Origin: Pedobacter sp. ISL-64
GTDB lineage: Bacteria > Bacteroidota > Bacteroidia > Sphingobacteriales > Sphingobacteriaceae
NCBI RefSeq assembly: GCF_018613605.1
Contig: NZ_JAGGPU010000004.1
Span: 396,809-460,808, forward strand
DNA length: 64,000 nt
Reading direction: 5' to 3'
Both the position numbers and the translations under genes were made by a program. Positions 36,196-45,660 of the stretch are shown piece by piece; positions within the stretch are counted from its first letter, which is position 1; the number at the start of each line of letters is the position of its first letter. The notes below the pieces were generated by a model. That model searched no databases. It saw only the letters and a program-made list of their open reading frames with translations, and was not told the DNA's origin.

Positions 36196-39100
36196 ACAAG
36201 TTTTTCATTTCCCATAAAAACCCAATTCTGGCAGTATTGCTCATTATACTGGTTGGCGGAGTATATGCTTTCAGTCAGCTAAAAACAGGACTTTTTCCAG
36301 AAATTACTTTTCCAAAGATCAAAATTATTGCCGATGCAGAATTACAGCCGGTTGATAAAATGGTGGTTACCGTAACCCGGCCTTTAGAAAATGCAGTAAA
36401 ACAGGTGCCCGATCTTCAATTGGTTAGGAGTACCACCAGTAGGGGCAGTTGCGAGCTTTCTGCATTTATGAACCCTGGTGCCGATATCGATCTGAGTCAG
36501 CAGCGGATAGAATCGCAGATTGCGAAAATCAGTGCTTCGTTGCCAGCTGGGGTTAATGTTTCGGTAGAGAAGATGAATCCGTCTATCCTTCCGGTAAGTG
36601 GATACAGCTTAGAAAGTCATAATTATTCGTCTGTTGAACTGAAAAAAATTGCCACTTATACCGTAAAACCCTTTCTTTCGCAGGTTGATGGTGTTTCTGA
36701 GATCCGTGTAATCGGTGGTAAAAGCAAAGAATACTGGCTGGAGCTTGATGCACAGAAAATGCAGGCGCTGGGTATTACTCCCGATCAGATCAGCAATGCC
36801 CTCAGCCAAACCAATTTTATTAAATCTAACGGCTACCTCGCCGATCACAGTTATCTTTACCTATCTGTAACCGATGCCACTGTAAAAAACAAAAGCGATC
36901 TGGAAAATCTGGTGTTGAGCAGAAAGGGCAACCGGATTATTAAGGTAATGGATATTGCCAAGGTAAATATTCAGCAGAGTGTAGAATATACCCGCATCAA
37001 CGCGAATGGGAAAGATGGAATCCTGATTGCAGTAATCAAACAACCTAATGCCAATCTGGTCGATCTTTCTAACAAGATGTTTACCAAAGTAGAACAGCTC
37101 AAACACATCCTACCAGCGGGAGTAAGCATTAAACCTTATTATGTACAGGCCGATTTTGTAAACGAATCGGTAAAAAGTGTACGCGATAGTTTATTAATTG
37201 GTTTAGCATTGGCCATTTTGGTGGCCATTATTTTTCTAAGGTCGTTCAAAGCAAGTGTTACCATTTTAATCACCATCCCGGTTACGCTTTGTTTAACCGT
37301 AATTGTGCTTTATTTTATTGGCTATTCGCTCAATATCATGACCCTTGGTGCCATTGCAGCTGCCATAGGTTTAATTATAGACGATGCTATAGTGGTGGTA
37401 GAGCAGATCCATCGCACACATGAAGAACATCCCGAAGAATTGACCATGAGGTTGTTGAGCAAGGCGGTGAGTTATCTTTTCCCAGCCATGTTAGGTTCTT
37501 CTATCAGTACTATCGTGATATTCGTTCCCTTTGTACTGATGACTGGCGTTGCAGGTTCTTACTTTCAGGTGATGACCAATACCATGATCATTACCCTGGT
37601 CTGTTCCTTCTTTGTTACCTGGATTGGTTTGCCTGTGATTTATCTTTTGCTTACCCGTAAAGGGGGCAGTCATGCAGCAACCGGCAAAAAAGTAGTGGTA
37701 CACGAGGTTAAATCGCAAAACTGGGTGCGTTATTTTATACAGCGACCTTATATCTCGATCATATTTATGCTCGGGTTGATTGTATCGATCGTGCTCGTTT
37801 TCCCACGTTTAGAAACCGGATTTCTCCCCGAAATGGACGAAGGCAGTATTGTGTTGGATTATGCTTCGCCTCCAGGTACCTCACTCGAAGAAACCGACAG
37901 AATGCTTAAACAGGTAGAAAAGGAGATTGTTAAAATTCCAGATGTTCAGGCGTATTCGCGAAGAACGGGAACGCAGATGGGCTTTTTTATTACCGAACCA
38001 AATACTGGCGATTACCTGATCCAGCTGAAGCATAATAGAACAAAAAGCACAGAAGAAGTGATCTCGGAGATACGAACGCACATCGAAAATACACAACCTG
38101 CATTGGTAATCGATTTCGGGCAGGTAATTGGTGATATGCTTGGCGATTTAATGAGTTCTACCCAGCCCATCGAGGTGAAAATTTTTGGAAACGACCAGGA
38201 AAAACTACAGGCTTTATCTAAAAAGGTAGCCGATCTGGTTTCGCATGTAGATGGTACAGTCGATGTGTTTGATGGTATTGTACGCTCAGGGCCAACGGTA
38301 AATATCCAACCCAATTTTACTATGCTGGCACAATATGGTGTTAGTCCGGTATCCTTTCAATCGCAGCTCCAAACCGCAATGCAGGGAACTTTAATTGGCG
38401 ATTTATACGATAAACAACAGCTTTCACCCATCCGCATGGTATACCCCGGAAGCAGAACTTTTAGCGTGGCCGATATTAATAAGCTTAAAATTTTCTTGCC
38501 TGATGGAACAGCGGTGCCCATTCAACAAATGGCCAAGGTTGATCTTAAAGCCGGAATTGCCGAAGTTGCTAGGGAAAACCTGCAAACCATTGGGGTAGTT
38601 ACCGCAAGGCTCGATAACCGTGATCTTGGAAGCGTAATGAAAGATCTTCAGAAAGCCGTAAATACCAACATAAATCTGCCTTCGGGTTATCATATCGAAT
38701 ATGGCGGTGCATATAAAGAACAGCAACAATCGTTCTCCGAACTGCTCACCATTCTTATTGCATCCAGTTTGTTGGTGTCTAGCGTAATCTTATTTCTATT
38801 TAAAGATTTTAAAATTGCCTTTTTAATATTATTGATCTCAGTGCTGGGCATTTCTGGAAGTTATTTAGCCTTATTTTTAACCCATACACCACTCAATGTA
38901 GGCAGTTATACAGGCTTAATTATGATTGTGGGTATTATCGGCGAGAATGCCATATTTACCTTTTTACAGTTTAAAGAATCTCTTGCCAAACAAAGTGTTG
39001 ATGATGCCATAACCTTTGCCATCTCTACCCGGTTAAGGCCAAAATTAATGACTGCACTTGGGGCAATTATCGCCTTAATGCCTCTGGCTTTAGGTATTGG

Positions 39101-39236
39101 TGCTGGTGCACAGCTGCATCAACCATTAGCCATTGCTGTTATTGGTGGTTTTATAGTAGCCATGCCTTTATTGCTGGTGGCCTTGCCCAGCCTGATCAGG
39201 AAATTATACCAATCGGCTAAAGTTGAAGGAGATTAA
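36192..39236 (+). CDS. RND-family efflux pump, inner-membrane subunit
   Basis: The 1014-residue pump has the RND plan. TM1 (NPILAVLLIILVGGVYAFSQ) is followed by a large periplasmic loop, TM2-6 with GLIIDDAIVVVEQIHRTHEE (proton-relay acids in TM4), a second loop, and TM7-12. It exports substrates using the proton gradient. The sequence is of the AcrB/HAE type rather than a clear metal CzcA, but the substrate is uncertain. It overlaps the adaptor by 4 bp. Confidence 0.9.
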   Translation: MNKFFISHKNPILAVLLIILVGGVYAFSQLKTGLFPEITFPKIKIIADAELQPVDKMVVTVTRPLENAVKQVPDLQLVRSTTSRGSCELSAFMNPGADIDLSQQRIESQIAKISASLPAGVNVSVEKMNPSILPVSGYSLESHNYSSVELKKIATYTVKPFLSQVDGVSEIRVIGGKSKEYWLELDAQKMQALGITPDQISNALSQTNFIKSNGYLADHSYLYLSVTDATVKNKSDLENLVLSRKGNRIIKVMDIAKVNIQQSVEYTRINANGKDGILIAVIKQPNANLVDLSNKMFTKVEQLKHILPAGVSIKPYYVQADFVNESVKSVRDSLLIGLALAILVAIIFLRSFKASVTILITIPVTLCLTVIVLYFIGYSLNIMTLGAIAAAIGLIIDDAIVVVEQIHRTHEEHPEELTMRLLSKAVSYLFPAMLGSSISTIVIFVPFVLMTGVAGSYFQVMTNTMIITLVCSFFVTWIGLPVIYLLLTRKGGSHAATGKKVVVHEVKSQNWVRYFIQRPYISIIFMLGLIVSIVLVFPRLETGFLPEMDEGSIVLDYASPPGTSLEETDRMLKQVEKEIVKIPDVQAYSRRTGTQMGFFITEPNTGDYLIQLKHNRTKSTEEVISEIRTHIENTQPALVIDFGQVIGDMLGDLMSSTQPIEVKIFGNDQEKLQALSKKVADLVSHVDGTVDVFDGIVRSGPTVNIQPNFTMLAQYGVSPVSFQSQLQTAMQGTLIGDLYDKQQLSPIRMVYPGSRTFSVADINKLKIFLPDGTAVPIQQMAKVDLKAGIAEVARENLQTIGVVTARLDNRDLGSVMKDLQKAVNTNINLPSGYHIEYGGAYKEQQQSFSELLTILIASSLLVSSVILFLFKDFKIAFLILLISVLGISGSYLALFLTHTPLNVGSYTGLIMIVGIIGENAIFTFLQFKESLAKQSVDDAITFAISTRLRPKLMTALGAIIALMPLALGIGAGAQLHQPLAIAVIGGFIVAMPLLLVALPSLIRKLYQSAKVEGD

Positions 39237-39289
39237 GCACAAGTGTAACAGATTAAATCCATACCCTAAGCATATTTAAAACTAAAAAA

Positions 39290-40297
39290 ATGAAAAGGAA
39301 ATTATTAAGCATTGTGGTTTTTTTTGCAATGTCAATTGTTGCAAATGCCCAACAAAAAAGTGGCCTGCGTGTATTGGCTGTTCATAAAATACAAAGCGAT
39401 GGAGGTTGGGATTATGTAAGTATCGATCAGCAGCACAACAATCTTTTTGTGTCGCATGGCAACCAGGTAAATATATTAAATAAGAACAATGGCGACTCGG
39501 TAGGCGTGATTCACAATACACTCGGTGTACACGGAATTGCAATTGCAGGTCCGTTCGGGAAAGGATACACCACCAATGGCAAAGCAGGTACCTGTACGGT
39601 TTTTGATCTGAACAATTTTATCGTGACTGCACAAGTTAAAGTAGGACAGAATCCTGATGCCTCTTTCTTTGATGATTATAGCAAAAAAGTAATCGTATTC
39701 AATGGCAAAAGCAACGATGCCAGTATTATCGATCCACAAACTGATCGGGTTATCGCAACGATTCCCTTAGGTGGCAAACCCGAAGCTGGCGTTTCAGATG
39801 GGAAGGGAAAAGTATATGTAAATATCGAAGATACCGGAGAAATTGTTTGTTTTGATTTGAATACCAATAAAGTTTTATCCAGGTATAAACTAAAGGGTGG
39901 AGAAGAACCTTCTGGCTTGGCTATCGATCGTGTAACATCAAGACTGTTTACGGTTTGTGCCAACAAGGTGATGCTTATTCTGGATGCCAAAACAGGCAAG
40001 CAGATTATCTCGTTACCGATTGGTAATAATTGTGATGGTGTAGTCTTCGATCCGGCCACTAAATTAGCTTACAGCGCCAATGGAGAAGGCAACATAACAG
40101 TGGTAAAAGAGGTTTCAGCCAATAAGTTTATTGTACAGGAAACTGTAAAAACAGAAGTAGGAGCAAGAACCATTGCCATTGATTTGGCTAGTCATCATCT
40201 TTTTCTGCCAACAGCAGCTTTCGAAAAAAGTACAGATGCCAACCAACGTCCACATCGTATTCCCGGAAGCTTTAAAATTCTAGAAGTAGGTAAATAG
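39290..40297 (+). CDS. YncE-like secreted beta-propeller protein
   Basis: The 335-residue protein has a signal peptide (LLSIVVFFAMSIVANAQ). Propeller-like repeats follow, with phrases such as GWDYVSIDQQHNNLFVSHG, GKGYTTNGKAGTCTVFDLN, VIATIPLGGKPEAGVSDGKG and RTIAIDLASHHLFLPTAA. Proteins of the YncE/40-residue repeat type are usually secreted or periplasmic, with binding roles that are mostly unknown. It lies 53 bp after the efflux pump on the same strand, so it may belong to that operon. A terminator follows at 40329. Confidence 0.78.
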   Translation: MKRKLLSIVVFFAMSIVANAQQKSGLRVLAVHKIQSDGGWDYVSIDQQHNNLFVSHGNQVNILNKNNGDSVGVIHNTLGVHGIAIAGPFGKGYTTNGKAGTCTVFDLNNFIVTAQVKVGQNPDASFFDDYSKKVIVFNGKSNDASIIDPQTDRVIATIPLGGKPEAGVSDGKGKVYVNIEDTGEIVCFDLNTNKVLSRYKLKGGEEPSGLAIDRVTSRLFTVCANKVMLILDAKTGKQIISLPIGNNCDGVVFDPATKLAYSANGEGNITVVKEVSANKFIVQETVKTEVGARTIAIDLASHHLFLPTAAFEKSTDANQRPHRIPGSFKILEVGK

Positions 40298-40328
40298 GCA
40301 AACAACACTATTTTAATTTCTAGTGGAT

Positions 40329-40366
40329 TGTCGAGATGAATATTGTGTTTTCTCGACATTTTTTTT
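40329..40366 (+). terminator. Rho-independent terminator of the efflux/YncE operon
   Basis: TGTCGAGA (40329-40336) pairs with TCTCGACA (40351-40358), followed by eight T bases. It ends the plus-strand transcript before the PUL promoter. Confidence 0.8.
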
Positions 40367-40457
40367 GTTTAATCTTAATTAGAGAAATATTTTTAATCAT
40401 TACACATTAAATCCTTATACAGAACGAAATGGAATAAATAAAATCTAATAATCTATA

Positions 40458-40494
40458 AATTCTATAGGATTTATAGAATTAAATATTATATTTG
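40458..40494 (+). promoter_or_regulatory. Candidate promoter with operator palindrome for the sulfatase PUL
   Basis: TATATTTG (40487-40494) fits the Bacteroidota -7 consensus TAnnTTTG. Upstream, AATTCTATA-GGATT-TATAGAATT (40458-40480) is a perfect 9-bp palindrome with a 5-base spacer that covers the -33 position. A bound regulator would therefore compete with RNA polymerase. The predicted start near 40500 leaves about 83 nt before the MRMCCCYA mini-ORF. Confidence 0.55.
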
Positions 40495-40582
40495 CCTGCC
40501 ACCTGCAAATAACGATATGAATAAATTTTACTTTCTTTCATTTTCTACCTACGCTATCTATTGTTCAAATTACTACGAATCA

Positions 40583-40609
40583 ATGCGAATGTGTTGTTGT
40601 TACGCATAA
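40583..40609 (+). CDS. Cysteine-rich leader peptide MRMCCCYA
   Basis: ATG CGA ATG TGT TGT TGT TAC GCA TAA encodes an eight-residue peptide with three consecutive cysteine codons. It lies 386 bp upstream of the susC-like gene and about 83 nt after the predicted transcription start. A near-identical mini-ORF (MRMCCCCA) precedes the PhyH-type dioxygenase gene at 63079. Conserved sequence, identical layout and Cys codons point to a cysteine-sensing leader whose ribosome would pause when charged Cys-tRNA is scarce. The downstream genes include sulfatases that release sulfate. Coding status is inferred from the second copy. Confidence 0.65.
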   Translation: MRMCCCYA

Positions 40610-40995
40610 GCTTATTGTAAATATGGCTTTCTAAATGGCCAAGCGCTCAACAGTGATGCTTTGACTTACCAGTCATAAACTAAAATATATCCTTATATGA
40701 ACTTTGCCTTATTTTACAGGACATCTCTTGTAATCATTCCTTTGTCTGGTTTTTTCAATCCAGATCCGATAATAGATACGCAGATCAAAGTTTCATTTGG
40801 TAGGAAATGAGCAGGTATGGTATTGATAAAGGATAAACAAACCATTAAACAATAGGAGGATAGCATATAAGAATTTTACAAACTATATAAAAACGGGGAA
40901 ACACAGCTGTATCTCCCCTGGATTAAATCATCGAAACAGGTCTTCAATTGGCGTTGGCACCTGGATCAATTTACCACTTAACCCTAAACAAAAGT

Positions 40996-43900
40996 ATGCA
41001 AAAATTTGAAGAAGTCAGGTGGCCCTATGGGTCGGCTTCGCAAGTCTCATTACCAGTTTTCGGACAGGAAAAGCCTGTTCGATCCAGATTATCAGTTCAT
41101 TCCCTACGGATGTTGCGCCATTTAGGAATGTTGATTATCGCTCAATTTATTTTTTCAATTGCGGTTAAAGCACAAACCGTACCCCTCATTAACTCCACCC
41201 TTACTGGTTTGGTTATCGATTCGAAAACAAAAGAACCCATTCCAGGTGTAGTGATCCGCATTAATGGAACTACCCACTCTGCAGCAACCGATAATGAAGG
41301 TAAATTTAGGTTCGTAACCGGACAGAAGTTTCCTTATACTTTAACAGTAAGTTACATTGGTTATAAAACCATCGAAATTATTGCAAATGGGAGTCCGATT
41401 GAAATTAAACTAGAAGAAGCCGCCAACCAACTCGATAATGTGGTGGTAGTGGGTTATGGCACGCAGAAGCGAAGCGACATTACAGGTTCCGTTTCTTCCA
41501 TTTCTAAATCGGCATTGAAACAACCATTAAGTTCGGTAGATCAATTGTTAAAGGGTGCTGCTGCAGGTGTGCAGGTTACTCAAACATCTGGTCAGCCGGG
41601 TGGTGGTGTAAGTATCCGTGTAAGGGGCGGAAGTTCTGTACAGGGCGGAAGTGAACCTTTATATGTGGTTGATGGATTCCCTTTGTACAACAGTTCGGCT
41701 TCGGCAGGCACGTTGAGTGGTACGCCGCTTAATCCATTGGCCAGTATTAATCCTTCCGATATTGAAACGGTTGATATTCTAAAAGATGCTTCTGCAACGG
41801 CTATTTATGGTTCGAGGGGCGCTAATGGCGTCGTAATCATTACCACTAAAAAAGGGAAAGCAGATCGTAGCGCAGTTACCTATGAAGGAAGTTATGGCAC
41901 GCAATCGTTAAGAAAGAAGTTAGACCTCTTAAATGCGCACGATTTTGCATTACTCCGGAACGATGCTTTATACGATACCGATCCAACCAAAGGCCGTTTC
42001 CAATATTTAAGTCAGGTGCAGATTGACCAGTTGGGTACAGGAACAGACTGGCAGGCTGAAGCATTCGAACGTGCACCAACACAGAACCATCAACTCACGA
42101 TAAGTGGCGGTAACCCCAAAACACGTTACCTTATTTCGGGGAACTACTTTGATCAGGATGGTATTTTAAAGAACACTGATTATTCGAGGATCAGCATCAG
42201 GGCCAATGTTGATGCTCAACCTTTCGAAAAATTTAAAGTAAGTGCAAGTATTACCGGAAGCAAGGCCGATGCCAATGTATCTCCTTCCGGGATCATCAAT
42301 GGCCTGTTGATTATGCCCGCTACCGCTTCTATTTATGATGCTTCTGGCGCTTATACACTTCGTAATCCATTCGAAAATATATTTGCCAATCCAATTGCTT
42401 CATTAAAAGAGCAGATCAATAAATCAACCACCAATAAATTTTTAGGGACAGCATTTGGAGAATACACCATTATTGAAGGACTGAATTTAAAAGTGTTGCT
42501 TGGTGCTGATGTAAACAGTGTAAATGAAAAGAATTATATCCCATCAACCATTTATGAGGGAAGTACCATTGGTGGTTCTGCCGGAAAGGGAACTTATAAT
42601 TCTTATTCCTGGTTAAATGAGAATACCCTTTCGTACAATAAAGCTTTTGGTAAACATGCTTTAGATGCTGTAATCGGTTTTACGCAACAGGAATTTTCCA
42701 GCGAAACCACCAGGGCAAATGCCCAGAAGTTTGTAACTGATGATTTAACCTTTAACAGCCTGCAAAGCGGTGCAACTTTGGTAGCGCCTTATTCTGATGC
42801 TACGAGATGGGTATTACATTCTTACCTGGCCAGGGTAAATTATAGTTTCAATAACCGTTATTTCTTAACATCAAGTATCCGTGCCGATGGGTCTTCTCGT
42901 TTTGGAAAAGGAAACAAATGGGGCTATTTTCCTTCAGCAGCGGCTTCATGGAAAATCAGTAACGAGAAATTTTTTGAGTCCCTACAAAAAACAATCAGTG
43001 AGTTAAAGGTACGTGCCAGTTTTGGCACGACAGGAAACCTGGAGATTGGTCAGTACCAGTCTTTAGCAACCTTGTACAGTCTCAACTATGTTTTTGGTGG
43101 TACCACCGCTACGGGTTTTGCACCTAATCGCATTGCGAACGATAAACTGGGCTGGGAAACTACCCATCAATACGATGCCGGCTTGGATATCGGCTTTTTT
43201 AACAACCGCATCCAATTAACGTTAGATGGTTATTACAAGAAAACAAAAGATTTATTGTTAAATGTAGAGATTCCATGGACAACAGGTTACGGTACATCGC
43301 TCCAGAATTATGGTTCAGTATTGAATAAAGGATTTGAAATTGGCCTGAATACCCGCAACCTTACCGGCGCATTTATATGGAATACCAATTTAAATTTTTC
43401 TGTTAACCGGAATGAAGTGTTGAGCATTGGTAATGGCGCACAGTCGTACATCAGCGGAAACTATATTGTAAAAGTTGGCGAGCCATTGGGCAGCTTTTAT
43501 GGTAATGTAACCGATGGAATATTACAAAACGGGGAAGAAGCCACTAAAGGTAAATATACCGGTAGTGCCGTACCCAAACCTGGTGATAGATTGTACAAAG
43601 ATATTAATGGCGATGGTTTGTTTACCACTGCTGCAGATAAATCCATTATTGGCAATGCACAACCCGATTTCATTTTTGGCCTAACCAATAATTTCGAATA
43701 CAAAGGTTTCGATCTGTTAATATTTGTACAAGGCTCGTATGGTAACAGTATTTTGAACTCGAATATGCAAACCCTGGAGCTGTTTACCGGGCAACAAAAT
43801 GCCTCGGCTATCGCTTTAAACCGTTGGACACCAAGTAATCCAAGCCAAACCATTCCAAGAGCAAAATTAGATCCTGCACCTGTATTTTCCGATCGTTTTA

Positions 43901-44148
43901 TCGAAAGTGGTTCTTTCTTAAGGTTAAAAGATATATCACTGGGCTATGCCTTGCCAAAAAAGATCTCTGCTAAGGCAAAGTTATCAAATGTATATTTCTA
44001 TGTAGCCGGGCAGAACCTGCTTACCTGGACAAATTATTTAGGCTTCGATCCCGAAATTACCTCTGGAAGTAATGTATCGCCAGGAACCGATGCCGGGATT
44101 TATCCCATCGCCAGATCGGTTAGGGCTGGCTTAAGGTTAACATTTTAA
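40996..44148 (+). CDS. susC: SusC/RagA-family TonB-dependent outer-membrane receptor
   Basis: The 1050-residue receptor starts MQKFEEVRWPYGS at 40996. A signal-like stretch (MLIIAQFIFSIAVKAQT) comes about 55 residues in, so the N-terminus may carry extra sequence. A carboxypeptidase-D-like beta domain follows (TGLVIDSKTKEPIPGVVIRI). Then come the SusC link motif (NVVVVGYGTQKRSDITGSVS) and the plug (VSIRVRGGSS, ATAIYGSRGANGVVIITTK). The last residues (ARSVRAGLRLTF) match the usual terminal strand. It imports oligosaccharides, here probably sulfated ones, powered by TonB. susD follows after 11 bp. Confidence 0.93.
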   Translation: MQKFEEVRWPYGSASQVSLPVFGQEKPVRSRLSVHSLRMLRHLGMLIIAQFIFSIAVKAQTVPLINSTLTGLVIDSKTKEPIPGVVIRINGTTHSAATDNEGKFRFVTGQKFPYTLTVSYIGYKTIEIIANGSPIEIKLEEAANQLDNVVVVGYGTQKRSDITGSVSSISKSALKQPLSSVDQLLKGAAAGVQVTQTSGQPGGGVSIRVRGGSSVQGGSEPLYVVDGFPLYNSSASAGTLSGTPLNPLASINPSDIETVDILKDASATAIYGSRGANGVVIITTKKGKADRSAVTYEGSYGTQSLRKKLDLLNAHDFALLRNDALYDTDPTKGRFQYLSQVQIDQLGTGTDWQAEAFERAPTQNHQLTISGGNPKTRYLISGNYFDQDGILKNTDYSRISIRANVDAQPFEKFKVSASITGSKADANVSPSGIINGLLIMPATASIYDASGAYTLRNPFENIFANPIASLKEQINKSTTNKFLGTAFGEYTIIEGLNLKVLLGADVNSVNEKNYIPSTIYEGSTIGGSAGKGTYNSYSWLNENTLSYNKAFGKHALDAVIGFTQQEFSSETTRANAQKFVTDDLTFNSLQSGATLVAPYSDATRWVLHSYLARVNYSFNNRYFLTSSIRADGSSRFGKGNKWGYFPSAAASWKISNEKFFESLQKTISELKVRASFGTTGNLEIGQYQSLATLYSLNYVFGGTTATGFAPNRIANDKLGWETTHQYDAGLDIGFFNNRIQLTLDGYYKKTKDLLLNVEIPWTTGYGTSLQNYGSVLNKGFEIGLNTRNLTGAFIWNTNLNFSVNRNEVLSIGNGAQSYISGNYIVKVGEPLGSFYGNVTDGILQNGEEATKGKYTGSAVPKPGDRLYKDINGDGLFTTAADKSIIGNAQPDFIFGLTNNFEYKGFDLLIFVQGSYGNSILNSNMQTLELFTGQQNASAIALNRWTPSNPSQTIPRAKLDPAPVFSDRFIESGSFLRLKDISLGYALPKKISAKAKLSNVYFYVAGQNLLTWTNYLGFDPEITSGSNVSPGTDAGIYPIARSVRAGLRLTF

Positions 44149-44159
44149 TCTATATCTCA

Positions 44160-45635
44160 ATGAAAAAGATAAACTTAATATATGCATCCATTTTAGCAGT
44201 AGCATTTTCGGCCTGCTCTAAGCTAGAAGAAGATCCGGATGCTGTGCTGGTTACGACACAGTTCTATCAAAATGAAGGTCAGGCGGTTTCTGCCGTTACA
44301 GCGAATTACCGTAAACTTTACGAAAGTGGTCAGTCGCTCTACAATAGTTTAATGCAGATTGGGGTAGAAATGGCTACCGACGATTATGAAGCAGGCCCAA
44401 GGGCCAGAAATGCGCACGTTAGGGCCATATCTGGCTTAACCCACGATTCATCTAACGATAGGATGGAGCAGCTGTGGAAACAAAGTTACGATGCCATTAA
44501 CGCTTCAAATATTGCCATCGATAAAATTGCTTTGATTGATGAGGACAAGATCAGTTCGGTTATTAGAAAACGTTTAATTAACGAATCGAAGTTTTTAAGG
44601 GCTTTACACTACTTTAACCTGGTACGCTGGTTTGGCGATGTACCCATTGTATTGCACGAAAATACTTCTTTAGCACCCGAAGATTTATATGTACCCAATG
44701 CGCCCGAGGCTGCGGTGTATGCACAGATCATTCAGGATTTAAAAGATGCAGAATTGCTGCCTGCACCGGCAGAATATAGCAGCAAAGATTTAGGAAGGGC
44801 AACTTCTGGCGCAGCCAAAAGCCTGTTGGCAAAAGTATACCTTACCCGTAAAGAGTGGGCAAATGCAGTGCAAAAAAGTAAAGAGGTAATCGATAGTAAA
44901 TACTATTCGCTGTTTGCAAATTTTGCCGATGTGTTTAATGTAGCCACCAAAAATGGCAAAGAGCACATCTTCTCGGCACAGTTTGTAGGTAACGCTGGCT
45001 TTCAGGGCAATAGTTTGGCCAGTCGTTCGGCCCCGGCAGATGTACCAGGTATTAATGGCGATTATGCCGATGCCTTGCATACCGCTGGAGGTTTGTATAG
45101 CAGTTTTGCCGATAACGATACCCGAAAGGCCATAACCTTTGTTACGCAGATGGTGAGCCCTACAAATGGTCAGTTATACACCTTTTCGCCACAGTTTAAT
45201 AAATATTACGATCCGGCTGTGGTGGGCAATCAATCGCAGTCTTCTAAAAATTTGCCCATTATCCGCTATGCGGAAGTGCTTTTAATTTATGCAGAAGCAC
45301 TAAATGAAGTAAATAATGGTCCAAATGCAGCGGCGTATGCCGCAATAGATGAAGTACGCCAGCGTGCAGGTATTGCCAAACTAGCCGATATTTCTCCGGC
45401 ATTAAATGTAGACCAGTTTAGGGATGCTGTTTTTCAGGAGCGCAGAAAGGAGTTGGTTTTCGAATACCAGCGCTGGTTCGATCTGGCCAGACGGGGAGCC
45501 GATTATTATGTGGCCACACTTAAAGCAGCCGGAAAAACTTTGGCGGCCAAGCGCCATATCCATTTCCCTATTCCGCAACGCGAGCTTAACCTCAACCCTA
45601 AATTAAAACAGAACCCAGATTGGGTAAACTATTAA
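44160..45635 (+). CDS. susD: SusD/RagB-family surface glycan-binding lipoprotein
   Basis: The 491-residue lipoprotein has a signal ending in VAFSAC with lipid attachment at C19. SusD features include FLRALHYFNLVRWFGDVPIV, AKSLLAKVYLTRKEWANAVQ, IRYAEVLLIYAEALNEVNNG and the C-terminal QRWFDLARRG. It captures glycan at the cell surface and caps the adjacent SusC transporter. It follows susC by 11 bp and precedes two sulfatases, which fits a sulfated glycan substrate. Confidence 0.93.
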   Translation: MKKINLIYASILAVAFSACSKLEEDPDAVLVTTQFYQNEGQAVSAVTANYRKLYESGQSLYNSLMQIGVEMATDDYEAGPRARNAHVRAISGLTHDSSNDRMEQLWKQSYDAINASNIAIDKIALIDEDKISSVIRKRLINESKFLRALHYFNLVRWFGDVPIVLHENTSLAPEDLYVPNAPEAAVYAQIIQDLKDAELLPAPAEYSSKDLGRATSGAAKSLLAKVYLTRKEWANAVQKSKEVIDSKYYSLFANFADVFNVATKNGKEHIFSAQFVGNAGFQGNSLASRSAPADVPGINGDYADALHTAGGLYSSFADNDTRKAITFVTQMVSPTNGQLYTFSPQFNKYYDPAVVGNQSQSSKNLPIIRYAEVLLIYAEALNEVNNGPNAAAYAAIDEVRQRAGIAKLADISPALNVDQFRDAVFQERRKELVFEYQRWFDLARRGADYYVATLKAAGKTLAAKRHIHFPIPQRELNLNPKLKQNPDWVNY

Positions 45636-45660
45636 TCGTTTTATACTAAAATTTAATCGC

